Shown: one piece after another, positions 1-9,001 of the stretch
Position numbering within the stretch: the stretch's first letter is position 1
How the letters are laid out: each line of letters starts with the position of its first letter
Origin: Helicobacteraceae bacterium
GTDB taxonomy: Bacteria; Campylobacterota; Campylobacteria; Campylobacterales; Sulfurimonadaceae
Assembly: GCA_030596305.1 (NCBI GenBank)
Contig: JAUVKK010000014.1
Span: 1 to 10,009, forward strand
Direction of reading: 5' to 3'
DNA length: 10,009 bases
Program-made: the position numbers and the translations under genes
Notes under the pieces: generated by a model
What the model was told of the DNA's origin: nothing
Database searches by the model: none
What the model saw: only the letters and a program-made list of their open reading frames with translations

Positions 1-18
1 TTTAACAAAGCCTTTATC

Positions 19-24
19 TATAGT
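19..24 (+). promoter_or_regulatory. Possible -10 element upstream of atpF'
   Basis: TATAGT matches the TATAAT consensus at five of six positions and lies 32 bases before the atpF' start codon, which would give a leader of roughly 25 bases. Any -35 region would fall off the left edge of the window, so the promoter cannot be judged properly. The gene upstream (in relatives often parB) could equally read through into this operon. This is a weak call based on one hexamer. Confidence 0.2.
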
Positions 25-46
25 GTTGTAAGATTGCGCAACTTTT

Positions 47-52
47 AGGAGG
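47..52 (+). promoter_or_regulatory. Ribosome binding site of atpF'
   Basis: AGGAGG is a perfect match to the anti-Shine-Dalgarno core, with four bases between it and the ATG at 57. It fixes the start of atpF' and suggests efficient initiation for the first gene of the visible operon. Confidence 0.8.
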
Positions 53-56
53 TGGT

Positions 57-479
57 ATGTTAGATATAAATCCGTTGCTATTGGGCATCACGATCGTTGT
101 CTTCCTTATCCTTATTGCCGTTCTAAACAGTTTGCTTTTCAAACCTCTATTCAATTACATGGAAGAGCGTGACGCAAGTATCAAAAACGATCAAAACAAA
201 GTTGGAAACAACGATGAAGAGATCGCTGAGTTAACTGCAGAAGCGCAAAACATCGTAAATGAAGCGAAGTTGGAAGCAGCGGCTATAAGAGAGAAAGTGA
301 TTGCAGAAGCAAAAGAACTTGCAGAAAGCAAAATTGAAGTAAAACGTGCTGAATTAGCGAAAGACAAAGCTGAGTTTGAAAAGTCATTGGCGGAGACCCG
401 CGAAGAGCTTAAAAACACACTTCTGTCACAAGTGCCTCTTTACAAAGAAGCAGTTAAAGCTAAGTTTAGTCAAATATAA
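57..479 (+). CDS. atpF': F0F1 ATP synthase subunit b' (peripheral stalk)
   Basis: This 140-residue protein is the second b-type subunit of the ATP synthase stator. With subunit b it forms the peripheral stalk that holds F1 alpha3beta3 still against the rotor. Visible features are a single hydrophobic membrane segment at about residues 6-28, ending in the short basic motif LLFKPL, and then a long, highly charged, alanine- and glutamate-rich helix from about 35 to 122, typical of the right-handed coiled coil of b subunits. There is no cleavable signal peptide. The start is supported by AGGAGG four bases upstream. It is the first complete gene of the run and precedes atpF by nine bases. Paired b and b' genes are known from Campylobacterota, cyanobacteria and alphaproteobacteria. 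Assignment as b' rather than b rests on its shortness and on its place before the longer b gene. Confidence 0.93.
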   Translation: MLDINPLLLGITIVVFLILIAVLNSLLFKPLFNYMEERDASIKNDQNKVGNNDEEIAELTAEAQNIVNEAKLEAAAIREKVIAEAKELAESKIEVKRAELAKDKAEFEKSLAETREELKNTLLSQVPLYKEAVKAKFSQI

Positions 480-488
480 GGAAACGAT

Positions 489-1004
489 GTGAGTAAAATT
501 CTTTTACCTTTATTGTTTGTAAGCGCATCACTGTTTGCCTCTGAGGCAGCTGGTGAAGGCGGTACAGACATCGTACAGCGCACCGTTAACTTCGTTATCT
601 TTGCAGGTATCATCTGGTACTTGTTGGCAGAACCGGTGAAAAACTACTTCGGTGGTCGTTCACAGGATATTGCTGACGAACTGCAAAAGGTGCAAGACAG
701 ACTCAAAGAATCAAAGCAGGCTAAAGAAGCTGCAGATGCAAAGGTCACAGAGGCTCATAAACTGGCTGAAGAGATCGTTGCAACTGCATCTAAAGAGGGG
801 AAGGTCTTAAATGAAAAGATCCTCAAGCAGTGTGATGCAGACTTAGAGAATATGTCAAAGCAAGGTGGCGCAGGTATGGAACTTGAACAACGTAAAATGG
901 TTCGTAGTCTTGTAGATGAGATTATGAACGATGTACTTGCGCAAGAGAGTTCTGCACTTGACAAAGAAGCTATGGCGAACATCATAATGAAGAAGGTGGC
1001 GTAA
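489..1004 (+). CDS. atpF: F0F1 ATP synthase subunit b
   Basis: This 171-residue b subunit is the partner of b' in the peripheral stalk. The start codon is GTG at 489, preceded by AAGGAAA at 478-484; the ATG at 487 overlaps it in another frame and is followed at once by a stop. The N-terminus is unusual. Residues 1-17 or so look like a signal peptide (basic residue, LLPLLF core, small residues near 17-20). A short polar linker and a second hydrophobic segment at about 32-49 follow, the latter being the usual b membrane anchor. Residues 58-125 are a charged helical region and 130-171 a C-terminal helix expected to contact delta. The same two-hydrophobic-segment layout occurs in the Helicobacter b subunit as I recall it. 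The gene ends in a TAATG overlap with atpH, implying translational coupling. Confidence 0.93.
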   Translation: MSKILLPLLFVSASLFASEAAGEGGTDIVQRTVNFVIFAGIIWYLLAEPVKNYFGGRSQDIADELQKVQDRLKESKQAKEAADAKVTEAHKLAEEIVATASKEGKVLNEKILKQCDADLENMSKQGGAGMELEQRKMVRSLVDEIMNDVLAQESSALDKEAMANIIMKKVA

Positions 1005-1537
1005 TGCAAGAGTTGATCGCAAAGCGTTATGTTAAATCATTAGGTGAAGCCACAGGTTCTGAGTCATTAGTAAATATCGGTGAGATATTTAATGCAATTG
1101 CTGCAAGTTTTTCAGATGATAAGTTTATCGCTGTTATGGAAAACCCAGAAGTTGCAAATGCAGACAAAGAATCAATTCTACTAGAGGCTGTTAAATCAGC
1201 AAAGAGTGATAAGTTAAACAACTTCATCAAACTTTTGGTAGAAAACGGACGTATCAGTATCATTCCCGCAATGGCTGAAGAGATGCGTAAAGAGATCGCT
1301 CGCAGTTCTAAGAACTACAGCGGTGTCGTTTACAGCAATGAAGATGTGGATGCTAAGACATTGTCTGACCTAAGTAGTGGTCTGAGCAAAAAAGTCGACG
1401 CAACAGTTGAGTTAACGTTTATCAAGAGTGACTATGACGGCCTTAAGGTTGAAGTAGCTGATCTCGATATGGAGATCAATTTCTCTAAAACACGTGTTAA
1501 CGCACAACTTGTAGAACATATCTTAAAAGCAATCTAA
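1004..1537 (+). CDS. atpH: F0F1 ATP synthase subunit delta (OSCP)
   Basis: This 177-residue subunit is delta, which caps the F1 head and joins it to the b/b' stalk. The N-terminal domain, about residues 1-105, is helical and begins with the characteristic IAKRYVKSL segment. It includes the family-typical NNFIKLLVENGR stretch (72-83). The C-terminal part, about 106-177, holds the motif running from DGLKVEV to the final helix, equivalent to the G-V-x-V-x-D-S-L region of OSCP/delta but divergent in sequence. The ATG overlaps the atpF stop by one base (TAATG), and AGAAGG at 991-996 is a good ribosome binding site seven bases upstream. Length agrees with the usual 175-180 residues. Delta sequences vary widely, but position between atpF and atpA leaves little doubt. 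Confidence 0.93.
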   Translation: MQELIAKRYVKSLGEATGSESLVNIGEIFNAIAASFSDDKFIAVMENPEVANADKESILLEAVKSAKSDKLNNFIKLLVENGRISIIPAMAEEMRKEIARSSKNYSGVVYSNEDVDAKTLSDLSSGLSKKVDATVELTFIKSDYDGLKVEVADLDMEINFSKTRVNAQLVEHILKAI

Positions 1538-1539
1538 AT

Positions 1540-1545
1540 AGGAGG
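1540..1545 (+). promoter_or_regulatory. Ribosome binding site of atpA
   Basis: AGGAGG lies eight bases before the GTG at 1554. The perfect SD compensates for the GTG initiation codon and decides that start: the preceding in-frame codons lie between the SD and the gene, and the next in-frame ATG is far inside a conserved domain. Confidence 0.75.
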
Positions 1546-1553
1546 CAAATACA

Positions 1554-3071
1554 GTGGTAGCTAAAATTCAAGCTGATGAAATCAGCTCAATCATTAAAGA
1601 GCGTATTGACAACTTTGAACTAAGTGTTGATATTAACGAAACAGGTACAGTTATTTCTTACGCAGACGGCGTTGCACAGGTTTATGGCATGAGCAATGTT
1701 ATGGCTGGTGAGATGGTCGAATTCGAAGACGGGACTCAAGGTCTTGTACTTAACCTCGAAGAGGCAAGCGTTGGTGTTGTTCTTCTTGGTCAAAGTGAGC
1801 AACTTCGTGAAGGTATGAGCGTTAAACGTCTTGGTAAACTTCTTAGTGTACCAGTCGGTGATGCTGTTATCGGTCGTGTAGTAAATGCACTTGGTGAGCC
1901 AGTTGATGGTAAAGGTCCGATCGAAGCAGCAGAACACCGTTTTGTTGAAGAGAAAGCACCTGGTATCATGGAGCGTAAATCGGTTCATGAGCCTCTTGCA
2001 ACTGGTATTAAAGCGATTGATGCACTAGTGCCAATCGGTCGTGGTCAACGTGAGCTTATCATTGGTGACCGTCAGACTGGTAAGACAACTGTTGCACTTG
2101 ACGCGATCATCAACCAAAAAGGTAACGGTGTTATCTGTATCTACGTTGCTATCGGTCAAAAAGAGTCTACTGTTGCTCAAGTTGTTCGTCGTCTAGAAGA
2201 GCACGGTGCAATGGAGTACACTATCGTTGTAACTTCTACAGCAGCAGAAGCGGCAGCGCTTCAGTACCTTGCACCATATACTGGTGTGACTATGGGTGAG
2301 TACTTCCGTGATAACGCACGCCACGGTCTGATCGTTTATGATGATCTTTCTAAGCATGCAGTTGCATACCGTGAGATGTCTCTTATCCTTCGTCGTCCTC
2401 CGGGCCGTGAAGCATACCCAGGTGATGTTTTCTACCTACACTCTCGTCTTCTTGAGCGTGCAGCGAAACTGAATGATGATGAAGGTGCTGGTTCACTTAC
2501 TGCTCTTCCTATCATTGAAACTCAAGCTGGTGACGTTGCGGCATATATCCCGACAAACGTTATCTCTATCACTGATGGTCAGATCTTCCTTGAGACTGAC
2601 CTTTTCAACTCAGGTATCCGTCCGGCGATCAACGTTGGTCTTTCGGTATCTCGTGTTGGTGGTGCGGCTCAGATCAAAGCTACTAAGCAAGTTGCCGGTA
2701 CGTTACGTCTTGATCTTGCTCAGTATCGTGAACTTCAGGCATTTGCTCAGTTCGCGTCTGACCTTGATGAGCTTTCTCGTAACCAACTTGAGCGTGGACA
2801 GAGAATGGTAGAGGTTCTTAAGCAGCCTCAGTTCTCTCCACTTGCAGCAGAGCAGCAAGCGTTGATCATCTTCGCAGGAAACGAAGGTTTCCTTGATGAT
2901 TTCGATGCTTCTTTTGTTGTTAAATTTGAAGCTGAGCTTTATCCATTTGTTGAGGCGTCTCACCCACAAATCTTCGAGAACATCAGAAGTACTTCGAAGA
3001 TCGATGATGACACTAAAGCATTAATGAAAAAAGCGCTTGAAGAGTTCAAAGCATCTTTTATAGCTGAATAA
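1554..3071 (+). CDS. atpA: F0F1 ATP synthase subunit alpha
   Basis: This 505-residue protein is the non-catalytic nucleotide-binding subunit of the F1 head and alternates with beta. The N-terminal part holds the delta-binding helix (about 1-25) and the beta-barrel (about 27-95). The nucleotide-binding domain follows, with Walker A GDRQTGKT at 171-178 and Walker B LIVYDD at 259-264. The alpha/beta signature [10 protein letters not shown] is at 357-366. Arg367 directly after it is the arginine finger that reaches the beta active site. The C-terminal helical domain runs from about 380 to the end. Length is normal for the family. It starts at GTG behind a perfect AGGAGG and follows atpH by 16 bases. 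Arginine codons are almost all CGT and codon use looks strongly biased, as expected for a highly expressed gene. No key residue is missing. Confidence 0.98.
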   Translation: MVAKIQADEISSIIKERIDNFELSVDINETGTVISYADGVAQVYGMSNVMAGEMVEFEDGTQGLVLNLEEASVGVVLLGQSEQLREGMSVKRLGKLLSVPVGDAVIGRVVNALGEPVDGKGPIEAAEHRFVEEKAPGIMERKSVHEPLATGIKAIDALVPIGRGQRELIIGDRQTGKTTVALDAIINQKGNGVICIYVAIGQKESTVAQVVRRLEEHGAMEYTIVVTSTAAEAAALQYLAPYTGVTMGEYFRDNARHGLIVYDDLSKHAVAYREMSLILRRPPGREAYPGDVFYLHSRLLERAAKLNDDEGAGSLTALPIIETQAGDVAAYIPTNVISITDGQIFLETDLFNSGIRPAINVGLSVSRVGGAAQIKATKQVAGTLRLDLAQYRELQAFAQFASDLDELSRNQLERGQRMVEVLKQPQFSPLAAEQQALIIFAGNEGFLDDFDASFVVKFEAELYPFVEASHPQIFENIRSTSKIDDDTKALMKKALEEFKASFIAE

Positions 3072-3077
3072 GAAGGA
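3071..3077 (+). promoter_or_regulatory. Ribosome binding site of atpG
   Basis: AGAAGGA begins on the last base of the atpA stop codon and sits six bases before the ATG at 3084, supporting that start. Confidence 0.65.
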
Positions 3078-3083
3078 CCAATT

Positions 3084-5380
<2,297 letters not shown>

Positions 5381-5381
5381 T

Positions 5382-5406
5382 AGCCTGGCTACTTTTTAAA
5401 AAGGCT
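5382..5406 (+). promoter_or_regulatory. Possible hairpin masking the atpC ribosome binding site
   Basis: The likely atpC SD (AAAAGG at 5399-5404) partly overlaps the right arm AGGCT (5402-5406), which can pair with AGCCT (5382-5386) in a five-base-pair stem. The loop contains T5 followed by A5. If formed, the stem would hide the GG of the SD and lower epsilon synthesis relative to beta. The pairing is seen in the sequence; its effect is inference. There is no terminator-like U tract after it. Confidence 0.35.
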
Positions 5407-5411
5407 TATTT

Positions 5412-5804
5412 ATGGAAACACTTAACTTAGAAGTTGTAACACCGAGCGGACTTATCTTTGAAGGTAAGGCTGTCGAGATTACACTACCTGGTGAAGAGGG
5501 AGAATTTGGTGTTCTTGCTCATCACGCTTCTCTGACAACACTGCTTAAAGCAGGTGTTGTTGATATCGAGAAAGAAGATAAGAGTGTTGAATCTATCGTT
5601 GTTAACTGGGGCGTTGTCCAAGTTGACGAAGAGAAGGTTGTTGTACTAGTTGACGGTGCAGTAGCTATTCGCGGTGAGAGTGAAAGCGAGATCGCTAAAG
5701 CTCTTGATGCTGCGAAGACTCTTCTTTCTGATGTTTCTGACTCTAATCTTGCCATTGCTTCGGTCTCAGCTAAGATCGAATCAGCAGCACACAAACTCGT
5801 TTAA
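5412..5804 (+). CDS. atpC: F0F1 ATP synthase subunit epsilon
   Basis: This 130-residue subunit is epsilon, part of the rotor, joining gamma to the c-ring and able to inhibit ATP hydrolysis. Residues 1-85 form the N-terminal beta-sandwich, with the family motif PGEEGEFGVLAHHA at 27-40, equivalent to the PGxxGxxGxLxxHA pattern. Residues 88-130 form the C-terminal pair of helices that can extend along gamma. Length is close to the usual 130-139. The start at 5412 follows AAAAGG by seven bases. It lies 31 bases after atpD, a larger gap than at most other junctions of the operon, and the spacer has hairpin potential. It is the last ATP synthase gene, and tolQ begins only five bases after its stop. 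Confidence 0.96.
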   Translation: METLNLEVVTPSGLIFEGKAVEITLPGEEGEFGVLAHHASLTTLLKAGVVDIEKEDKSVESIVVNWGVVQVDEEKVVVLVDGAVAIRGESESEIAKALDAAKTLLSDVSDSNLAIASVSAKIESAAHKLV

Positions 5805-5809
5805 TTCCT

Positions 5810-6379
5810 ATGGAAAACTTTAGCGAGTTTCTTTCCCAAAGTCATGTCGTCACCCTTGGGGTGCTGGCACTGCTCTCTCTGTACTTCATTGCAATCAACT
5901 GGATCTTCTTTTACAGACTTCTCTCTATTAATGCATGGGTTGCCCGTGAGACACAATCTCTTGAACAACTTTTAATGGGTTCTGAGAATGTTATGACAAA
6001 TGCATACCTGCATAAGTTTTTGAGTTCTAGTTCTAAAGTGACACGTGAGATCTTTGATCTTGGGATGTTCGCTGCAACCAAAGAGTCGACTAAAGGTCTT
6101 TCTATCTTGTCGATCGTTGCATCTACAACACCATTTATCGGTCTGTTTGGAACGGTTGTCTCGATCTTGGATACTTTTGATAACATCGGTGGAGCTGGTG
6201 GTATGAATATAATCGCTGCAGGTGTCTCTGACGCACTTATCGCAACTGCAGGTGGTATCTTTGTAGCGATCTTCGCTTATACCTACCATCAGATCCTAAA
6301 ACGCCGTGCCTTTGAGCTCAACGCAATGATCCGTATGCAGCGTGATGCAGTTCTTGCAAGAATGGCTGAAGATAAATAA
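5810..6379 (+). CDS. tolQ: TolQ, proton channel subunit of the Tol-Pal motor (MotA/TolQ/ExbB family)
   Basis: This 189-residue inner-membrane protein pairs with TolR to form the proton-driven motor that energises TolA. Three membrane segments are visible: about 12-37, 98-120 and 140-162. The second carries TTPFIGLFGTVVSI and the third GVSDALIATAGGIFVAI, the conserved family core lining the ion path. It is shorter than E. coli TolQ (about 230), mainly in the cytoplasmic loop and C-terminus. Homologues in Helicobacter are often labelled ExbB; its position upstream of tolB and pal argues for TolQ. No Shine-Dalgarno sequence is evident before the ATG, and the gap to atpC is five bases, so initiation is probably coupled to atpC termination. 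It overlaps tolR by one base (TAATG). Confidence 0.92.
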   Translation: MENFSEFLSQSHVVTLGVLALLSLYFIAINWIFFYRLLSINAWVARETQSLEQLLMGSENVMTNAYLHKFLSSSSKVTREIFDLGMFAATKESTKGLSILSIVASTTPFIGLFGTVVSILDTFDNIGGAGGMNIIAAGVSDALIATAGGIFVAIFAYTYHQILKRRAFELNAMIRMQRDAVLARMAEDK

Positions 6380-6774
6380 TGACGGAATTTGAGTGGGATG
6401 AATCACCTGAACTGAATATTACACCACTAGTTGATGTAATGCTCGTTCTATTGGCTATTCTCATGGTCATCGCACCAACGGTCGTTTATGAAGAGATGAT
6501 CAAAATTCCTCAGGGTTCTGCTACAAAACAGATCGAACAAAAAGCACCGGTCCATATCACTGTTGATGATAAAGGCAAAGTTGTTGTGAATAAAGAGAAT
6601 TTTGATCTTCAAGGTTTTGAAGATAACTTTTATCTCTATTCCCAAAAACTTGACAAAGAAGCAACAGTCCTTATCAGTGCCGACAAAACACTTGATTACG
6701 GTCTTGTTATGTCTATTTTAGGGGCTGTGAAAAAAGCGGGCTTTACGGAAGTCTCTCTCGCTACCAACGGTTAA
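6379..6774 (+). CDS. tolR: TolR, membrane-anchored partner of TolQ (ExbD/TolR family)
   Basis: This 131-residue protein has a single membrane helix at about 17-34 preceded by the diagnostic ITPLVDVMLVLL motif. Asp19 in that motif is the proton-carrying aspartate equivalent to TolR Asp23 or ExbD Asp25 of E. coli. The periplasmic domain (about 40-131) ends in the usual fold region VLISADKTLDYGLVMSIL followed by a short strand, and is expected to contact peptidoglycan or TolA. The start overlaps the tolQ stop as TAATG with only a weak GAAGA upstream, so translation is likely coupled to tolQ. It could be called ExbD on sequence alone; the neighbourhood with TolB and Pal decides for TolR. Confidence 0.92.
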   Translation: MTEFEWDESPELNITPLVDVMLVLLAILMVIAPTVVYEEMIKIPQGSATKQIEQKAPVHITVDDKGKVVVNKENFDLQGFEDNFYLYSQKLDKEATVLISADKTLDYGLVMSILGAVKKAGFTEVSLATNG

Positions 6775-6804
6775 TCCCTTTTTTGTACACTTGTAGAAAC
6801 AGTT

Positions 6805-6808
6805 AGGA
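6805..6808 (+). promoter_or_regulatory. Ribosome binding site of the TolA/TonB-like gene
   Basis: AGGA lies six bases before the ATG at 6815. An in-frame TAG at 6809-6811 between SD and ATG excludes any upstream start, so 6815 is firm. Confidence 0.55.
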
Positions 6809-6814
6809 TAGAAG

Positions 6815-7603
6815 ATGGTGCAAAGCAGCAGTGATGATCGCTATTTTTATATAAGCGGTTTTATCTCCATAACTCTTTTTACTACCGTCGTCTTCCTTTT
6901 TGGTATTGTTATCTTCCATAAAAGTACCATAGATACCTTTGCAATGCAAAAAGACAACTACATATCTGTTTCACTTAACATGGATATGGTCACTCCTACT
7001 AAAAACGAGGCCAAGCCAGACCCTAAACCTACGCCAAAACAGGAAGTCATTCCTGAGCCGGAACCAGAACCTGCTGTAGAAGAGATCGAGAACACACCGG
7101 AACCTGTTAATACAGACGTATCGTCACTTTTTGATGATGTCTGGACCCAAAGTGCGGACACTAAGGTACAGAAAAAAGAGGAGAAGGTAGACACTAAACG
7201 TCTGGCTGCTATTGAGAAACGTATTAAGACCAAAGAGACAAAGAAGTCGCAAAAAGCGAGTGAGAAGATTAAGACCCTGCAACTTGTTCAACCCTCTATA
7301 GAAGTGGTCGGGGCATCTGTATCTACGGCGCCTGAAGTTAACAAGTATTTGGCTAAAATACACGCACAAGTAAAAAGCAAGTTCTATCCGCCGGCAAGCA
7401 CTGAAGGCGAAAGTGCCAAAGTTCGTGTAAGGATTGACGCTTACGGCAGTATCATAAGTTATAGAGTCCTTGTCTACGCAGGTTCGAATATCTTCAATGA
7501 AGAGGTTGATCGACTTGAAAGAAGACTCAAACAGATGACATTTCCAAAAAACCCAGATGGGAAAACTATCTCTCTGGAAATTATATTAACAGTTGAGGAT
7601 TAA
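6815..7603 (+). CDS. tolA: TolA/TonB-like energy-transducing periplasm-spanning protein
   Basis: This 262-residue protein has the architecture of TolA and TonB. A short cytoplasmic N-terminus is followed by one membrane anchor at about 12-34. A proline-rich part at 66-97 is dense in KP, EP and PEP units. A lysine- and glutamate-rich helical stretch lies at about 116-155. The compact C-terminal domain, about 172-262, resembles the TonB/TolA fold (AKVRVRIDAYGSI and the YRVLVYAGSNIFNEEV region). It would be pulled by TolQR and contact TolB or Pal across the periplasm. It is much shorter than E. coli TolA (about 420), lacking the long alanine-rich domain II, and in overall form looks more like TonB. 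Homologues in this lineage are often labelled TonB. Context, between tolR and tolB, favours a TolA role. A 40-base gap separates it from tolR and three bases from tolB. Confidence 0.8.
   Translation: MVQSSSDDRYFYISGFISITLFTTVVFLFGIVIFHKSTIDTFAMQKDNYISVSLNMDMVTPTKNEAKPDPKPTPKQEVIPEPEPEPAVEEIENTPEPVNTDVSSLFDDVWTQSADTKVQKKEEKVDTKRLAAIEKRIKTKETKKSQKASEKIKTLQLVQPSIEVVGASVSTAPEVNKYLAKIHAQVKSKFYPPASTEGESAKVRVRIDAYGSIISYRVLVYAGSNIFNEEVDRLERRLKQMTFPKNPDGKTISLEIILTVED
7595..7599 (+). promoter_or_regulatory. Ribosome binding site of tolB
   Basis: GAGGA lies within the last codons of the tolA-like gene, seven bases before the tolB ATG at 7607. It supports that start and indicates continuous translation across the junction. 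Confidence 0.65.
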
Positions 7604-7606
7604 AAT

Positions 7607-8854
7607 ATGCGTATTATTTTCGGAGTACTTTTTTCAGCACTTTTGTTATGGGGTGCTGATGCTACTATTGAGGTCAGAAAGAGTGTTGACTCGCTTCCGT
7701 CTATTGCAGTTGAAGACGCTTCTAGTGACTACAATGACGGTTTGAGTAAACGTTTTTTTCGTGTCTTGGTAAGTGATTTGAATGTACTTAGTATATTTAA
7801 TGTAGACCGTGATTATATCAAAGCCGGATTTGATGATGAAAATGTCGCTGTCGCACACAAAGAGATCGATTATGTTGTCCGTTACCAGCTAGTCGACGAC
7901 AATGGCGTAATGGTGGTTAATGTCAACCTTATCAACAACGACAAGGTGATGCATCAATTAAACTACCGTATTAAAAACTCTAAGCAGTATGTCTTCATGG
8001 TACACACAATTGCTGCTTCGATCAACGACTTTATGGGTGCTGATCCGGTTGATTGGATGAAAGAGAAAGTTATTATCTCTCGTACAACAGGGCCTGGCAC
8101 ATCGGAGATCTTGATCACGGATTATACGCTTAGTTATCAATTTTCCGTTAAACGCAGTGGTTTGAATGTTTTTCCTAAGTGGGCAGACCGTGCTAAAAAG
8201 TACTTCTATTACACCAGTTTAAGCAGTGGCGCTCCTCAGCTTCGCAAACATGGTGTTTATGACAACAGTGATGTATTGCTCTTGACATCGGATGGTATGC
8301 TTGTCTGCTCGGATGTCAGAAACGACGGTAAAAAACTGCTGCTGACGATGGCACCGCAAGGCCAACCGGACATCTATGAATATGATGTAGCTTCGAAAAA
8401 AACAAAGAAGATCACTAAATACAGCGGTATTGATGTAAATGCACAATATATGGCTGACGGTAAAGTAGCCTTTATCTCCAACCGCCTGGGTTACCCTAAT
8501 GTCTTCTCTAAAAAGATCAACTCTCAGGCAACAGAGCAGATGGTCTATGTGGGAAAAAGCAACTCCGCCTGTACAGCACACAATAATTACATCATATATA
8601 AAGCACGTGAAAGCTCAAATGCATTTTCAAACAACACCTTTAATCTACATCTGATCTCAACTAAGACAGACTTTATCCGTCGTCTTACTGTCACCGGTAT
8701 CAATGAACATCCTCTCTTTTCAAGAGATGGCGGTACTGTTGTATTTGTTAAAAAATATAAAAATCAGAGCTCGATCGGTGTGATACGTCTCAATCAAAAC
8801 AAAAACTATCTCTTCCCGCTAAAAGGTGGTGCTATTCAGTCTATTGACTGGTAA
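7607..8854 (+). CDS. tolB: TolB, periplasmic beta-propeller of the Tol-Pal system
   Basis: This 415-residue protein is exported to the periplasm. An N-terminal signal peptide is visible (MRIIFGVLFS core, likely cut after Ala-Asp-Ala at 17-19). Residues about 20-150 match the small alpha/beta N-terminal domain of TolB, including the region with VRYQLVDDNGVMVVNVNL. Residues about 155-415 form the propeller. Recognisable blade repeats are DGKKLLLTM with DIYEYDVASKKTKKIT, then DGKVAFISNRLGYPNVF, then NEHPLFSRDGGTVVFV. The last blade ends at Trp415, in place of the final PAWSP-like strand of E. coli TolB. The PD40 repeats are degenerate compared with E. coli, but order and length (430 in E. coli) agree. 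TolB binds Pal and the TolA system. It starts three bases after the tolA-like stop and ends a run of closely packed genes. Confidence 0.93.
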   Translation: MRIIFGVLFSALLLWGADATIEVRKSVDSLPSIAVEDASSDYNDGLSKRFFRVLVSDLNVLSIFNVDRDYIKAGFDDENVAVAHKEIDYVVRYQLVDDNGVMVVNVNLINNDKVMHQLNYRIKNSKQYVFMVHTIAASINDFMGADPVDWMKEKVIISRTTGPGTSEILITDYTLSYQFSVKRSGLNVFPKWADRAKKYFYYTSLSSGAPQLRKHGVYDNSDVLLLTSDGMLVCSDVRNDGKKLLLTMAPQGQPDIYEYDVASKKTKKITKYSGIDVNAQYMADGKVAFISNRLGYPNVFSKKINSQATEQMVYVGKSNSACTAHNNYIIYKARESSNAFSNNTFNLHLISTKTDFIRRLTVTGINEHPLFSRDGGTVVFVKKYKNQSSIGVIRLNQNKNYLFPLKGGAIQSIDW

Positions 8855-8876
8855 TCGACCCTGAATAAAAATATTG

Positions 8877-8896
8877 CTGATACTGCAGAGTATCAG
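8877..8896 (+). terminator. Hairpin after tolB, possible weak terminator or RNA processing element
   Basis: CTGATACT (8877-8884) and AGTATCAG (8889-8896) form a perfect eight-base-pair stem with a GCAG tetraloop, extendable by one G-T wobble pair. It begins 22 bases after the tolB stop. No U tract follows immediately; T5 comes at 8909-8913, so this stem alone is not a textbook intrinsic terminator. It may stabilise the 3' end of the upstream mRNA or act together with the overlapping second hairpin. Confidence 0.5.
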
Positions 8897-8913
8897 TATC
8901 TCCTATACTTTTT
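8895..8913 (+). terminator. Alternative terminator-like hairpin overlapping the first
   Basis: AGTAT (8895-8899) and ATACT (8905-8909) can form a five-base-pair stem with a CTCCT loop, followed directly by TTTT (8910-8913). It shares bases 8895-8896 with the first hairpin, so the two cannot both form fully. The stem is short and AU-rich, making it at best a weak intrinsic terminator. Confidence 0.35.
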
Positions 8914-9001
8914 GAATATTTCTTAAGTGATAAACTACCCTAATTTAACATAACTAAACGCCTTCAGACACCTAGTTTACTCTCTGTTTCTACTTCTTAA
9001 A

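Noticed and set aside
1..48. C-terminal remnant of an upstream gene (an open frame of 15 codons ends with TAG at 46-48; another frame ends with TAA at 29-31)
   Set aside because: Too short to identify. parB often lies upstream of this operon in relatives, but neither tail could be recognised as ParB and the frame cannot be chosen from 48 bases.
1620..1988. Minus-strand open frame of 122 codons inside atpA
   Set aside because: Antisense shadow of a highly conserved, strongly codon-biased gene; no family resemblance.
2473..2811. Plus-strand open frame of 112 codons inside atpA, and similar ones inside atpD (4269-4574, 4599-4907, 4932-5399)
   Set aside because: These lie in a second frame of atpA and atpD and give leucine-, serine- and arginine-rich products with no domain. 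They arise from the strong codon bias of these genes, not from overlapping genes.
6775..6814. Possible terminator between tolR and the tolA-like gene (CCC followed by T6 at 6777-6785)
   Set aside because: The T run is not preceded by a GC-rich stem of usable length; the only inverted repeat nearby, TACA-CT-TGTA, has a two-base loop and is too weak. The gap probably reads through.
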